64,000 nucleotides of DNA from Euphorbia lathyris. Taxonomy: Eukaryota; Streptophyta; Magnoliopsida; Malpighiales; Euphorbiaceae. The notes beneath the pieces are model-generated. The model made no database searches and was not told where the DNA came from. It saw only the letters and a program-made list of their open reading frames with translations. The position numbers were made by a program, and so were the translations under genes. Where the stretch lies: assembly GCF_963576675.1 (NCBI RefSeq), contig NC_088914.1:17587001-17651000 (forward strand). The letters are read 5' to 3'. Below are positions 1-10,528 of this stretch, piece after piece; position 1 is the stretch's first letter, and each line of letters starts with the position of its first letter.

Positions 1-3000
1 ACTGGAGCGCATGAGAAAACTGGCATAAGCCCCTCTAAAAGTAGCTGTAGGGATTTCAGGGACTTTATCCGGAATGGAGATTTAGTAGAAGTTGAAAGCA
101 CGAGCTTGCAACTTACATGGTCGAATGGCAGAAGGGGTGAGGAACATGTAGAATGCAAACTAGACAGAGCCCTGGTTAATAGCAACTTCATTGACAGCTG
201 GGACAGATTGAATTGCGTAGTTCTTCCCCGTAACAAGTCAGATCACAGTCCGATTCTTCTCTCCTGTGCTTCTGGCATCGTTAAAAAGAGCATATTTAAA
301 TTCCTCTCAATGTGGACTACGCACAACTCTTTACACAAGCTTGTGTCTGATCACTGGGAATCATGCAACATATCTCTTCCTCCTGCGCAGCTGCTTTGCT
401 ATAAACTAAAGACTCTTAGGCCCAAGTTGAGGACCTAGAATAAGGAGGTATTTGGTTTCATGGATAGAAATATTTTTGATGCACTAGCAAAACTTGAGGA
501 TATCCAGGGTATAATTTCTAGAGAGGGAACCAATGATGATAGATTCACTCAGAAACTAGAAGCTCAGCAAAATCTGGATTTATAGCTTTACAGACAGGAA
601 CTTCTGTTCAGAGACAAAAGCAGGGAAAAATGGCTTACTGATGGAGATAGAAACACCAATTTCTTTCACCGTTCTGCTAAACTTAGAAAAGTGCAGTCTT
701 CATTAGACACCCTTATGATTGACAATACTTTAATCAATGATGAACAGGCAATTGTGCAACACGTGGTCAATTACTATGAATCCCTATTCACAGGTACCAT
801 AAGGCATGCAAATTATGAAAATATCAGCTCTATAATTCCTCATAGTGTGTCTGATTTGGATAACGAATGTCTCCTGTCTCGCCCCACATGTGAAGAAGTT
901 CGAAAAGCTGTATTCAATATGAGCAGGGATAGCTCGCCTGGTCCTGATGGATTTGGAGGTATGTTCTATCAACATTTTTGGGACATTGTAAAGCATGATG
1001 TTTGTCAGATGATCTTTAGTTTTTTTGATTCTGATTACATGTTGCCTGGAATGAATGCAAGCATAATGGCGCTAATTCCCAAAGTTGAGGGTGCTAACGA
1101 GATTCAGCACTTTCGTCCAGTGGCGATGGGAAACTTTAATTACAAAATCATTTCAAAGATTATATCTGACAAGCTTGCTCCTATTGCATCGAGAATTATT
1201 TCTGATAACCAATTTGGGTTCATAGCTGGAAGAAGCATTCATCACTGCATTGCCGCGGCCTTTGAGGGAGTCAACTTCCTGAAAAAAAAAGTGTTTTGGA
1301 GGTAACATGGCTTTAAAAATTGATATCAGAAAGGCTTTTGACACCCTTGATTGGAACTTTTTGCTTGTAGTTCTTGAATCCTTCTGTTTCTCTCTGAAGT
1401 TTATAGGCTGGATTCTAGAAATTCTAAGGTCTGCCAGAATATCTATTGCTCTTGGAGGAGGAATTAGAGGTTACTTTAGATGCTCATGTGGAGTCAGACA
1501 GGGAGATCCGCTATCCTCTACGCTGTTTGGGTTAGCTGAAGACTTTCTTAGTCGATGGATCTCAAAGATGGTTAATGATGGCAGGTTAGATCCTATGTGA
1601 TACACTAGACAGGCTGTTTTTCCTTCTCACCTTCTGTATGCTGATGATATGATGATCTTTGCCCGTGCCTCGATAAAAAACATGAAATGCATCCATGACA
1701 TCTTCAATATGTACGAAGCCTATTCTGGTCAAGCTGTCAATTGGAATAAGTCACAGGTTCTATTCGGAAATTTCATTACAGGTTTGCGCAGGAACAGTCT
1801 TGCTACAATCTTGAACATCAGGCAAGCCACACTTCCTTTCAATTACCTGGGCGTCCCATTGTTTCAAGGGGCTCCTAGAGCTCGCCACTTAAATCCCTTG
1901 CTTGACAGATTCCTCAATAGGTCCAGTCTTTGGCGTGGACACACTCTTTCATTTGCTGGTAGGCTCACACTTATAAAATCAGCACTTTCTGGAGCACTTG
2001 TGCACTCTTTTCTCCTGTACCGCTGGCCTGCTGCGCTTATTGCCAAGGTAAACATAGCTGTGTGTAATTTTCTTTGGACAGGTGACAGAGATCGCAGAAA
2101 GCTAATATCGGTTCCTTGGAAAATTTGCTGTAAAAAAACAGAATATGGTGGCCTGGGAATCAAAAATTACAAACTGTTTAACTCGGCGCTTCTTGAAAAA
2201 TTTAATTGGGAACTGATTCAAGGAAACGACTTTATCATTAATCTGCTCAGGCTGTGGTTCCTTGAATCTTCTGGCTTGGCTAAAAGGTGCCACTCAAATT
2301 CTACTGTCTGGTCCACCTTAAAAAGGAACTATGAAGATATTAGACATGACTCTGTTTGGTGGATTGGAGAGGGATCAGTACGGAATTTTTGGGTCGACAG
2401 GTGGTGCGTACCTTCAATTGCTGAGCAGCTGTGCATTCCTGAGAAAGATCAATCCAAGCTCTATGAGCCTGTTCACTTCTACAGACAAAATGGGGGCTGG
2501 GCTAACTTGAATGAACTACCAGAGAATGTTTAAGATAGAATTTAGCAGATTGAAGTTCTAAGCGGGCCTGATGAGTGTATTTGGGAGCCATCGGACTCCG
2601 GACAGCTAACGGCTAAGTCGTTTCATGAGAATTGCAGTGCAGGGACTCGAGTTTGCTGGAGCAAGTTCATTTGGAACTCGCACATTCCTCCTAGAAGAGC
2701 TGCAACATACTGGAAATTGCTGCAGGGAAAGCTTCCACTGCAATCGCTGCTGCAGAATCACGGCATCCAGCTTGCTCAACGTTGCGAGCTCTGCAACGCC
2801 GGTGAAGAATCTGCTATCCACCTGTTTGTCAACTGCAAGATTGCCAAGGAGCTTTGGCTGATGATATTTAATGTGTTTGGTATTGTGCACTGCTATCACT
2901 CAAATGCTGAAGATTTCATTCTTTGGCTGAAAAACATGCGCATAAACAGAAGCAGACGAAGAGAATGGAACTTTGCGGTCATTTCTTGTATTTGGTTCAT

Positions 3001-3613
3001 CTGGTACGTCAGGAACCGTGCTCTCGTTCAAGCAGACCTCCCTTCAATCCAAATTCTCAAGCACAAACTTCTGCTACTGATAAGAGAATGCTCTAAGACT
3101 GACGTAACTCCTAATCGACTGACCGCAGACGCGGATTTTCTGATTGTTCGGTGGCTGGCTCCTCCGGCGCAATGGATAAAAGTCAATACTGATGGGGCAG
3201 CGAGCTCCACGGGTAATGCTGGTGCAGGGGGGATCTTTCGCAACTCAAGGGGCTTTGTAGTTGGCTGTTTTTCCTTCCCTATCTGCTGCTCACCTCCCTA
3301 TATAGCTGAAATGAAGGCAATTACTTATGCTGTTAAAATGGCATAGGAAAGAAATTAGAGGTCAATTTGGATAGAATCTGATTCGGCATATGCGGTTCAC
3401 CTCCTCAAGAGCAACCAGGCTGATGTCCCGTGGAGAATTCGAAGGGAATGGCAATCCTGCTTACTCACTCTTTCTAAAATGACATGGCATGCCTCACATA
3501 TCTACAGAGAAGGAAATCAAGCTGCGGATCGCTTAGCAAGTCATGGTCAATCAGCAGCGGATATCTGCTGGTGGAACTCTGCACCTTTTCTTCTGTCAGG
3601 CTTTTGCCTTTGA
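1..3613 (+). pseudogene. L1-type LINE ORF2 remnant (endonuclease C-terminus, RT, zf-RVT, RNase H)
   Basis: This is the polyprotein ORF of a non-LTR retrotransposon, entering from outside the window. Read in order, it shows the end of the endonuclease (LDRALVNS, SDHSPILLS near 190-260), RT motifs (SPGPDGF near 935, IDIRKAFDTLDW near 1320, GVRQGDPLSS near 1490, YADDMMIF near 1638), a zf-RVT cysteine cluster (CELCNAGEESAIH near 2785), and RNase H (VNTDGAA near 3182, ESDSAYAV near 3375, NQAADRLASHG near 3520). The frame is broken by stops at 436, 583, 1598, 2531, 2543, 3344 and 3356 and by a frameshift at the A9 run 1282-1290. Several stops fit C-to-T decay of Trp, Gln or Arg codons. The final stop is 3611-3613. 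It is non-functional. Confidence 0.93.
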
Positions 3614-3812
3614 CAATCTGTGTAATGTAGCACACATTCGCTTTTTGTAGTATTCTTTTTCTTTCCTTTTTGTGTTCTGCTCCACCCCCTCTGTACTTTT
3701 TCTTTTTTTTATTAATAATATTCGGCTTGTTGGTTATGTTGGAGGTGCCAGCCTAGCTGGGATGTCTGACCTTCCTTCGCGTCCCAACTTTCATTCAAAA
3801 AAAACAAAAATT
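3614..3812 (+). mobile_element. LINE 3' UTR and A-rich tail
   Basis: Pyrimidine-rich trailer following the RNase H stop, ending in a short A-rich run (about 3798-3810), as expected for the 3' end of the LINE just upstream. No clear target-site duplication can be given because the 5' end lies outside the window. Confidence 0.65.
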
Positions 3813-3823
3813 ATTGTACATTT

Positions 3824-3890
3824 GTTATTTATTTTATCTTAGTTTTTTAATTAGATGCATTAATTAAAAAACTAAGATAAAATAAATAAC
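3824..3890. repeat. Perfect 30-bp inverted repeat (hairpin, 6-nt loop)
   Basis: Bases 3824-3853 are exactly complementary to 3861-3890, around a short loop. The arms are almost pure A/T. It sits about 12 bp after the LINE tail and encodes nothing. It could be a minimal fold-back element or a palindrome made during end repair. Confidence 0.85.
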
Positions 3891-4035
3891 AAAATTTAAT
3901 AAGGGTCGTATTAACAAAATTTATTATTAGAGTTTAAGGATTAATTTAAACTTTTCGTTTAATATGCTTATTAACATTGTTCAAAGAGCAGAAAACCGGA
4001 ATTTCAGACCTCCAACGCGAACAAGGATGACCTAG

Positions 4036-4528
4036 AAATGGATGCCGCCGATCGCCGGTTCAATCAAGTGTAATATTGACGGTGCCATTTTCAAAGAAAT
4101 CAGGAGCTGTGGAATGTGCAGTGATCAGAGATGAAGAGGGCGAGTTCCTTTTCTGCAGCAGCAGTCTCATTCCTGGTATAAAAGAGCCACGGGTAATTGA
4201 GGCACTTGCTTTACGCACGAGCCTGATTTGGCTAGCTTCTATGAGGTACACGAATATGGAATTTGAATCTGATGCTAAGCTCGTTGTAGAAGCGATTCAT
4301 GCGTGTAAACAGGATATCTCGGAGTTCGGATCACTTGTTCATGATTGTCGAGTTATTTTGCGATCCAACTCTTCTTTTAAATTGTCTTTTATTCCTCGTT
4401 TAGCGAATGGGGTTGCACATTTGGTAGCTAGGCAGGCCTGTTCCAATGCTAGTGATTTTTTATTAACTGTAATGCCGGATTGGCTGTCAAACGTTATTGT
4501 TGAGGATGTCAATTCCATTTATATATGA
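4036..4528 (+). pseudogene. Orphan LINE-type RNase H domain
   Basis: This is a C-terminal RNase H domain of the plant RVT_3 type, without its reverse transcriptase. The first part (4036-4092) reads KWMPP then KCNIDGAIF, the usual start of this domain. The frame shifts by one near 4090-4097 and continues as AVIRDEEGEFLF, EALALRTSLIW, FESDAKLVVEAI and NGVAHLVARQA, ending at 4526-4528. The acidic residues in NIDGA, EALALR and ESDAK match the expected catalytic positions. The likely origin is a 5'-truncated LINE copy. A domesticated RNase H-like gene is a less likely alternative, because the start is frameshifted. Confidence 0.75.
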
Positions 4529-4615
4529 AAATCATATTCCAGGATAAAAAAACATAGTAAAATGGATATAATTTCTACACGCTCCAAACTCAGCTTATAT
4601 TCGCGTGCGGAGTGG

Positions 4616-4915
4616 TGTCAAAGATGATAATAATAAATACTACTATTCGACTTTAACTATTATCTGCTTATATTTTTTGTTTAATTGGTTTATTGACATA
4701 ATATTATAGCCTTTTAAATAAAGTGGTTGTAAGTTCGAATACAATCACATTTGTTAATTAAATCCCGAGACATGGTAAGATGAGTTTAGGTATACATCCT
4801 TCAAGCCCAAAGACATTTGTAGACGGGGATGTGTGGAAAATAATAATAAAAGCTATCATTTGACTTTAACTATCAAATTCTCAAGGAACCACCGAACTGA
4901 AAGTTTAACTTGATA
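4616..4915 (+). mobile_element. TRIM element copy 2 (plus strand), decayed
   Basis: Terminal-repeat retrotransposon in miniature. The 5' LTR runs 4616-4698 (TGTCAAAG to ATTGACA). It is followed directly by taatattatagcc, a 9-of-13 match to the initiator-Met tRNA primer site TGGTATCAGAGCC. A tRNA B-box-like segment (agttcgaatac, about 4732) and a CAAGCCCAA block (about 4803) match the copy at 5687-5958. A second terminal repeat starts near 4832 after a G-rich tract. It has no coding capacity, as is normal for TRIMs. Confidence 0.65.
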
Positions 4916-5100
4916 ATTATGGTCAACAATAGCTTTTATATAAATGTTTGGCACATCCTCGCACATAAATTTTCACTAACCTTGAAGGGTGTACAACGTA
5001 GACTCATCATACTATATGTTGAAACTCCATGATAAGTTTAAATCGATAGTTAAGCTCGACAATAGTTTTTATATTGATTTTATTATGTCAAAACGATTGA
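4915..5100 (-). mobile_element. TRIM element copy 3 (minus strand), tail-to-tail with copy 2
   Basis: The reverse complement of this stretch repeats the 3' half of copy 2: the CCTTCAAG block, the GAGGATGTG tract and the AAAAGCTATTGT start of the LTR. It then runs into an outer LTR-like sequence near 5040-5095. The two copies meet near 4900-4920, so the region forms an imperfect palindrome. Boundaries are approximate. Confidence 0.5.
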
Positions 5101-5494
5101 ATTAAAAAAATTAACTAATAGTTAAAATCTAATCTAGCAATGATTTTTATTATTTTTTTATTTTTTTTTATAAAGGGTGAGTATATAAATAAAAAATGTG
5201 TTTTTCAAAAATAAAAAATAAAAAGGGTATTAATGTATGTTAATTAGTAATTTAGTATCAGCAGATTTCTGAAATCTGAATCGAATATTTTGCAATTATA
5301 AATTATAATAGTTAATTCTCCATTTTCTTGAGCATTGTGATTTTCTAGAAGTAGCTGAATATTCTATTCACCACATAAACAGCATATTCTTGCATAAAAT
5401 ACAATTTGTTTGCTTATTTTGATAGCGTCAGCAACAACAAAATGTTCCAAAATCATATATTATTAAAAATAGAAGTAAATAATTTATTAGGTGA

Positions 5495-6229
5495 TGATAT
5501 TAGATAAATATAAAGAGTTAAAGCTTGTTTTTTTATTAGAGGAGATAAGGATACGTGTCATGAAAAGAGTCTTCGAGTCAAACTGTGTCAAGGCATATGG
5601 ATCAATAAGAGAATAATTCCAAAATCCACGCCTGAAATCCCATGAAGACAATTTTCGTAAAACGTAAATTGTTCTTCTTACAACGGAAGCTCAAACTGAT
5701 AGTTAAAGACCCAATCATCGATCTTATATTAATCTCTTACACACCCCCACACGCAAATGCCCATTGGGCTTGCAGCGTGCACAACACAGGCCCATCCCGC
5801 CATGTGTTTTTAATTCAACAGATTAATGAGGTTGTCAGGACTCGAACCCTCGACCGTTTGGTCCTAGAGGCTCTGATACCATGTCATGGAACCGATTGAA
5901 CTAAAAGCTCGAACTGATAGTTAAGGCACAATCATCGGTCTTATATTAATCTCTGACAGATATATGTCTTCAGGTTCAGGTAGGGCGTACACACTCAACA
6001 ACTACTGGATACTAACACCCTATAAATAAGATAAGATATCATGCAACTAAGGTATACACAAACATTCTTTATAATTCAAACTTAATTATTTATCGCTCAA
6101 TACTCATCTTTTCCAAACTCTTCTAACTTTAGCATCAGTCTCCATCTCAGCCTCTTCTTTGATCTCATTTTCTGCATCGAAAGAACTTTAACTGACGTTG
6201 GAGAATTACCCTATATTTACTCGTATCAA
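5495..6229 (+). mobile_element. 5' LTR of a gutted Ty3/gypsy element
   Basis: Aligns by eye with 9531-9942 (shared blocks: ACGTGTC, TCCACGC, CTTCTTACAACGGA, ACCCTATAAATAA, AAGGTATACACA, CTTAATT). A TATA box lies at 6021-6028 and the LTR ends in TATCA at 6229. It is followed by aattggtg, the start of the ATTGGTGC primer-site region typical of Tat-like gypsy elements. The extra 272 bp relative to the 3' LTR is a TRIM insertion (5687-5958). The start is set where homology with the 3' copy begins and is good to about 5 bp. Confidence 0.72.
5687..5958 (-). mobile_element. TRIM element copy 1, inserted in the gypsy 5' LTR
   Basis: On the minus strand: a 77-bp LTR (5958-5882, TGTCAGAG to CATGACA), then immediately TGGTATCAGAGCC (5881-5869), an exact primer-binding site for initiator-Met tRNA. 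Next come a B-box-like GGTTCGAGTCC, a purine/GT-rich tract (GTGTGGGGGTG, about 5752-5742), and the second, partly truncated LTR (5741 to about 5687). The internal region is about 127 bp and non-coding. This element is absent from the 3' LTR at 9531-9942, so it inserted after the gypsy element did. Confidence 0.85.
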
Positions 6230-7720
6230 ATTGGTGTAATGAGTGTGGACCAGATAAATGCATTCATGGCTCATCTAAGAGACATGTCGCTAGGATGCTG
6301 GCAAGTAGGCTCAAATGGGAGGTCCAAGTATCAGTCCCATTTCTTGCCCCGTTAGTGAGAGCATGGAAAGAATTTGACGGAAGAGTACTCTCCACCGCCA
6401 AAGTTTCTTCCCTGGAAAATCCCAGCAAGATCCGTATTTTCACCATATTGAAGGAGATCGATGAGGGAATATATATATATATGCCAAAACATCCCTAGAT
6501 AGGAACATGTCTAAAAAACGTTCAGGTAGGGTAAGATCCCCCACCAAATAGGCGTATGGCGCAGAGGAATTCAAACGAGTCCAAACATGCATAGGATATG
6601 AGAAAAACATGGAGACATTCGGATGGATCCAAATCCTAAAATAGACGAAGGAGTCAATAAGAAATCCACAATGCCAAGATCTTTCGAAGGTCAATAGGCA
6701 GCCCATAAAAGGACTTCTTTTGAGAGAGAGGATGATAAGAAGTTTATAGATAAGAAATCCATATATAACCTCATCCGAAATGAGCTAAAGAATACCATAG
6801 CAGATGTCGGTGTCGATGCTCAAATGCTGGAGGGAACATACACTAACTCCCCACTTTGTGTGAGCATTCTAAAGTTTTAAAGTCTTTAGCGGACTTCATG
6901 TCACCCTCAAAGTAGCTCTTCAATTTTCGCTCATTCACAACCTCATCATAACACCCTCAGATCTCCTCATCATGTTTTGACAAAAAGGCTTAGTTCGATC
7001 GGATGGCGTCTTCTCATTCTTTCACCACACTCTCAACATCCTGGACTTATTTTATCTTCTTTTACACTTCAATCATGTACAACATTGCCTTCTTCAGAGC
7101 CTCGAGCTCATTTTTCTTGGACAAACTTTTGTCTTTCTAAGCATTAACAAGTTTAGTCTTAGCCTTGTCTAACTCTTGTTGGAGAATGTCGATGCGATTA
7201 GAGGCTAACTAAAGAGATTGATCCTTCTCCTCCAACCTTTTCTTTTAGTTATAATAGAATTCCAGTGGCATTAAGAAGTTGGTGGCACACCTCTACGGTA
7301 GAAGCCAGTTTCTTATCGGTGGAAGTTTTCCCCTGTGATTTTTGGATTTTTATGGTAGGAGCTACCTTTTTGCCTTTTCCTTTGGATTTTGCGGGGGATC
7401 TTGTCTCTCCTGATTTTCTTCTTTGGGGCCATGATCTCAAAATCATTGGAGGAAGTTTGATCAACGATAACAAGGTTTTGGGGATGACGAGAATTCTTCC
7501 TTCTCAACACTTCTATGCAATATAAGAAAAGAGGAGTAAGAAATATGAACTTACTGAGAAATGAAGTCTAGAAGAATTATAAAATTACAAAAGAATTCAA
7601 GAAATCGAATCATGACCCTTTTTACAGAGTCTGTATACTAAGGCGGCGAAATATCACACTGAATGATTTCCACTAGTAACGATGCTTATTGAGAACCCTA
7701 AAAGTCTTTCACATGTTTGC
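6230..7720 (+). mobile_element. Internal region of the gutted gypsy element, part 1
   Basis: Starts with the decayed primer-site region and a short gag-start-like reading (MAHLRDMS, 6267 on). It resembles the start of the related minus-strand element near 43440. No gag-pol core is left. Most of the segment carries the antisense ORF described separately. It continues at 9229 after the nested solo LTR. Confidence 0.55.
6262..7510 (-). pseudogene. Decayed antisense accessory ORF of the gypsy element
   Basis: Read on the minus strand from about 7510, this starts with a Lys-rich stretch (APKKKIRRDKIPRKIQRKR). A heptad-like coiled-coil region of about 130 residues follows (LEEKDQSL, IDILQQELDKAKTKLVNA, KNELEALKKAM, DVESVVKE, 7235-6845). 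It is cut by about seven stops, most explicable as C-to-T changes of Gln, Arg or Trp codons. A separate reading (IWIHPNVSMFFSYPMHVWTR, 6640-6580) lies further along. The function is unknown. Antisense extra ORFs between pol and the 3' LTR are known in Tat-lineage gypsy elements such as Grande, and position and orientation fit that class. This is inference. Confidence 0.45.
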
Positions 7721-9228
7721 TGTTAAGCCCAAAATATACCTAAAATATCATCAATATTTACATCAGTTTTGCTACGAATTTGTGCTGTTTATATCTATTT
7801 AGAGTACTTTTACGTCCGAATATATTTCTTTCATGCAAGGTACCTAAATAATTGGTAAAATCCAAATAGGAACGAAAAGAGGTCAAAAACGAAGGAAAAA
7901 CCCTACGAAAAGAGTCAAAGACGAAGAAAATCAAACGCACTGAAATGAAGACGGGAAACGAAGTCGACGATGGGAACAATCACCCATGTCGCGACCGAGA
8001 TTCCCTAATCTCGGTCGCGACACACCTTTTCAGGCACTTCGCCTGTTCGTTTCGAAGACCAAAAACTGCTCCCCCAATCTCGGCCGAGATTCTGTGATCT
8101 CGGCAAGATCAGAAATCCTGGCAGCACTATCTTCACATGTTCAATTTCAAAGAAACACGTCTGTTCGAGTGGATAAAAACGTCTCTTCGCAGTGGACACG
8201 ACCCCTAAACACGACTCTTCAACATCTATAAATAAAGAGTTGATTTCAGAGTTGTGAGAGAGTTAGATTATTAAGATTAAGTACAGAATTTATGCAGAAA
8301 TTCTGAGTCAGAAACGGTTCAAGAGTTAGAAGTTCGATTTTGTAAAAGCAATATGATGTACACACATTGTTTATTAATTAAATTACAAACACAGTAGCAA
8401 TTAGATTTAGATTAGGATTTGTTCAAGACTAGTTTACATTTTGGTAGTAGAAATACCATCTCTATTCCGAAGATTCAGCGAGAAGATTAAGTAGCGGATT
8501 CGACCCCAGAGCCTGACAAACTCTAACGAGGTTTGAGGAAAGGATTGACGACCCGGAACTCCAATGTCGATTTGAATGCTTCCATGATTTTTATTCTCTG
8601 TAAACTTGTATCAATTCACACTTCATCTAATAAAGTTCATGCAATTCAATATATTTTTATGTAGCACTTTGGTAAATGATCCGAAGTGAGTTCTGGTGTA
8701 TTCATTAAAACGTAGTTAAATTCAATATCTTTACAAGGAAACTTTGTTGAACACTTAGGCAAATTCATTCTTACGGACGATATGATCGTTAAGTCGGCTT
8801 ATCGGAAATAAGTATCAATTTGACTAAGGTAGCGGTCTTGCCCGACCGTAGGAGGATCGTCTGCAGTTCAAAGTCTTTTCATTGAACCAGTTTACGTTAT
8901 TACACATTTATAATTTTTACAAAGTTTAAAGTTGTTTTCTTTGCTTAATGCAAACGAATACATTATTATCTTATTTTAAACACTAAACGTTTCTGTTTTG
9001 TAATTCATATTCAAACAAAATTAATTTCTAACATTCTACATATATTCTAACCTAATTCTTATTTAATCAATCTCAAAACCAAATTCAATTAACGATTATC
9101 TATTAAATAAACCGTAAGTCGTATTTAAACTATATTTAAATAAGTTTTTGTGAAAAAGTGTTCCCTGTGGGATCGATATCTTTTTATTACTACAAGCGAA
9201 ACCGTCCACTTACGGAAATCGCTCAACA
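7721..9228 (+). mobile_element. Solo LTR of a Ty3/gypsy (Athila/Tat-type) element, with 5-bp TSD
   Basis: A 1508-bp LTR with TGTT...AACA termini, flanked on both sides by TTTGC (7716-7720 and 9229-9233), a perfect 5-bp target-site duplication. It has a TATA box (ctataaata, 8226-8234). The 3' end (CTGTGGGATCGATATC, CCACTTACGG, then GCTCAACA) is typical of Athila/Tat LTRs just before the primer site. No internal sequence remains, so it is the product of LTR-LTR recombination. It sits inside the interior of the older gypsy element. U3 contains a palindromic ATCTCGG array, listed separately. Confidence 0.9.
7987..8106. repeat. Palindromic ATCTCGG motif cluster in the solo LTR U3
   Basis: 7987-8022 is a perfect 16-bp inverted repeat around a 4-nt loop (arm TGTCGCGACCGAGATT). 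8076-8091 (AATCTCGGCCGAGATT) is a perfect 16-bp palindrome. A further GATCTCGGCAAGATC follows at about 8096. The cluster lies about 135-240 bp upstream of the LTR TATA box, where enhancer elements would be. Confidence 0.85.
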
Positions 9229-9530
9229 TTTGCCCTAGGTAGGGAACCATCGAACACGTGGCATCACCGCTACGTAGAAGTAGTAATGGTGGGAAAGAAT
9301 GATTGTAAAAGTTGCACGCTCTGCGAAATGGCATCATTTTTCAAGAAGTGCATCTAGACGTCTCACCTACCATAGGGAGATAATCAAATACTATTTGGGC
9401 ACATAATATCACGCTTGATCATTAATAAGGCTTGGTTTCTACTTCGATTATTACCGGATATCGATAAACCTAATACTTCAGTCTCATAGTCGAACGAAGC
9501 TTTACATAACTTTCAAAACCAGAGGGAGGA
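9229..9530 (+). mobile_element. Internal region of the gutted gypsy element, part 2
   Basis: Continuation of the element interior after the nested solo LTR. It ends in a purine-rich tract (agagggagga, 9521-9530) directly before the 3' LTR, which fits a polypurine tract. No coding sequence was recognised. Confidence 0.55.
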
Positions 9531-9942
9531 CATCTAATTTAGACAAATGTAAGAAGTTAGACGTGTGTCTTTATTAAAGGAGGTAAGGACACGTGTCGCG
9601 AAGAGAGCCTCTGGATTGATTCCAGTTAAGATATATAAACCACCAACCCAAGTTGACCAGTAGGGGAAGATTTATGAAAATACACTAGAATACATCTATG
9701 ATTCCACGCTTCGAATCACAGGAAAAAAATTATAATAAAATGCAAATTGTCCTTCTTACAACGGACACTCACCACTCATAGGTTGACACGTGCCTACATG
9801 CTGAGCTAGGCCATATACTCTGACCGACTACCAAATTTATCTCTGACACCCTATAAATAACATAAGGTGTCAAGTAGTTAAGGTATACACACAAACATTC
9901 TCTACAATTTGGACTTAATTGCTTATCGTTTAGAGTGAATCA
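9531..9942 (+). mobile_element. 3' LTR of the gutted gypsy element (3' truncated)
   Basis: Homologous to 5495-6229 minus its TRIM insertion: shared ACACGTGTC, CTTCTTACAACGGACA, CCCTATAAATAA and AAGGTATACACA blocks. Homology stops near 9942, about 200 bp short of the LTR end, so the element is truncated and no target-site duplication can be given. Confidence 0.7.
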
Positions 9943-10528
9943 TTGGTTTCCGACCCGTCGTTAGATCTCTTTTGCTTACTTATTTCGAATGAATCTTAGC
10001 TTATGTGAGAGAACAACCCCAACAGTTTAGTTTCTTCACCCTTTGATAATACAAACATTGACTAAGTAATTATATATTAGTTGTATCGTAAATGCGAAGC
10101 ACATATACATGTGGTCTTCAAGAGTAGTAGCACTTAATCCACTAATTAAATTTAATCAACCAAGATAAAGTAATTAGCTACTACTAAATGACAATTAAGA
10201 TTCACCAACTTTGATAGACGTGTTGGAATATTATTTGCCAAAGTATGACTTCACCGATCCCCATAAAGTTTTGGTTTAATTAACAAAATAAACTCAAAGA
10301 TTAATTGGGTGGTTCCATAATCATCCACATTCATTCTCCCCATATAAAAACATTTGGGTTTTCTTTTTGTTGCACCTCACCTTTCATATGATAAACATTC
10401 CAACCTAGTGGAATTAAAAAAAGAAATGGTCTCTCTCATCTTTTAAATGCATTAAGTTTTCTATTTATTTTAAATAAAGGAAATTCATTGGAAAAAAAAT
10501 GCTGCAGCCAAAACATACTTCAAATAAC
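9943..10528. other. No gene recognised
   Basis: AT-rich DNA with short chance ORFs only. I see no repeat structure or gene here. Confidence 0.5.

Noticed and set aside
1864..2163. 99-aa minus-strand ORF inside the first LINE
   Set aside because: Shadow of the plus-strand RT/linker coding sequence.
5869..5900. tRNA gene or SINE on the minus strand (TGGTATCAGAGCC plus GGTTCGAGTCC)
   Set aside because: The first motif abuts an LTR end as a primer-binding site and the element has terminal repeats at both sides. No cloverleaf can be formed.
7986..8231. 81-aa ORF and its antisense 64-aa partner
   Set aside because: Both lie in the U3 of the solo LTR and are created by the palindromic motifs.
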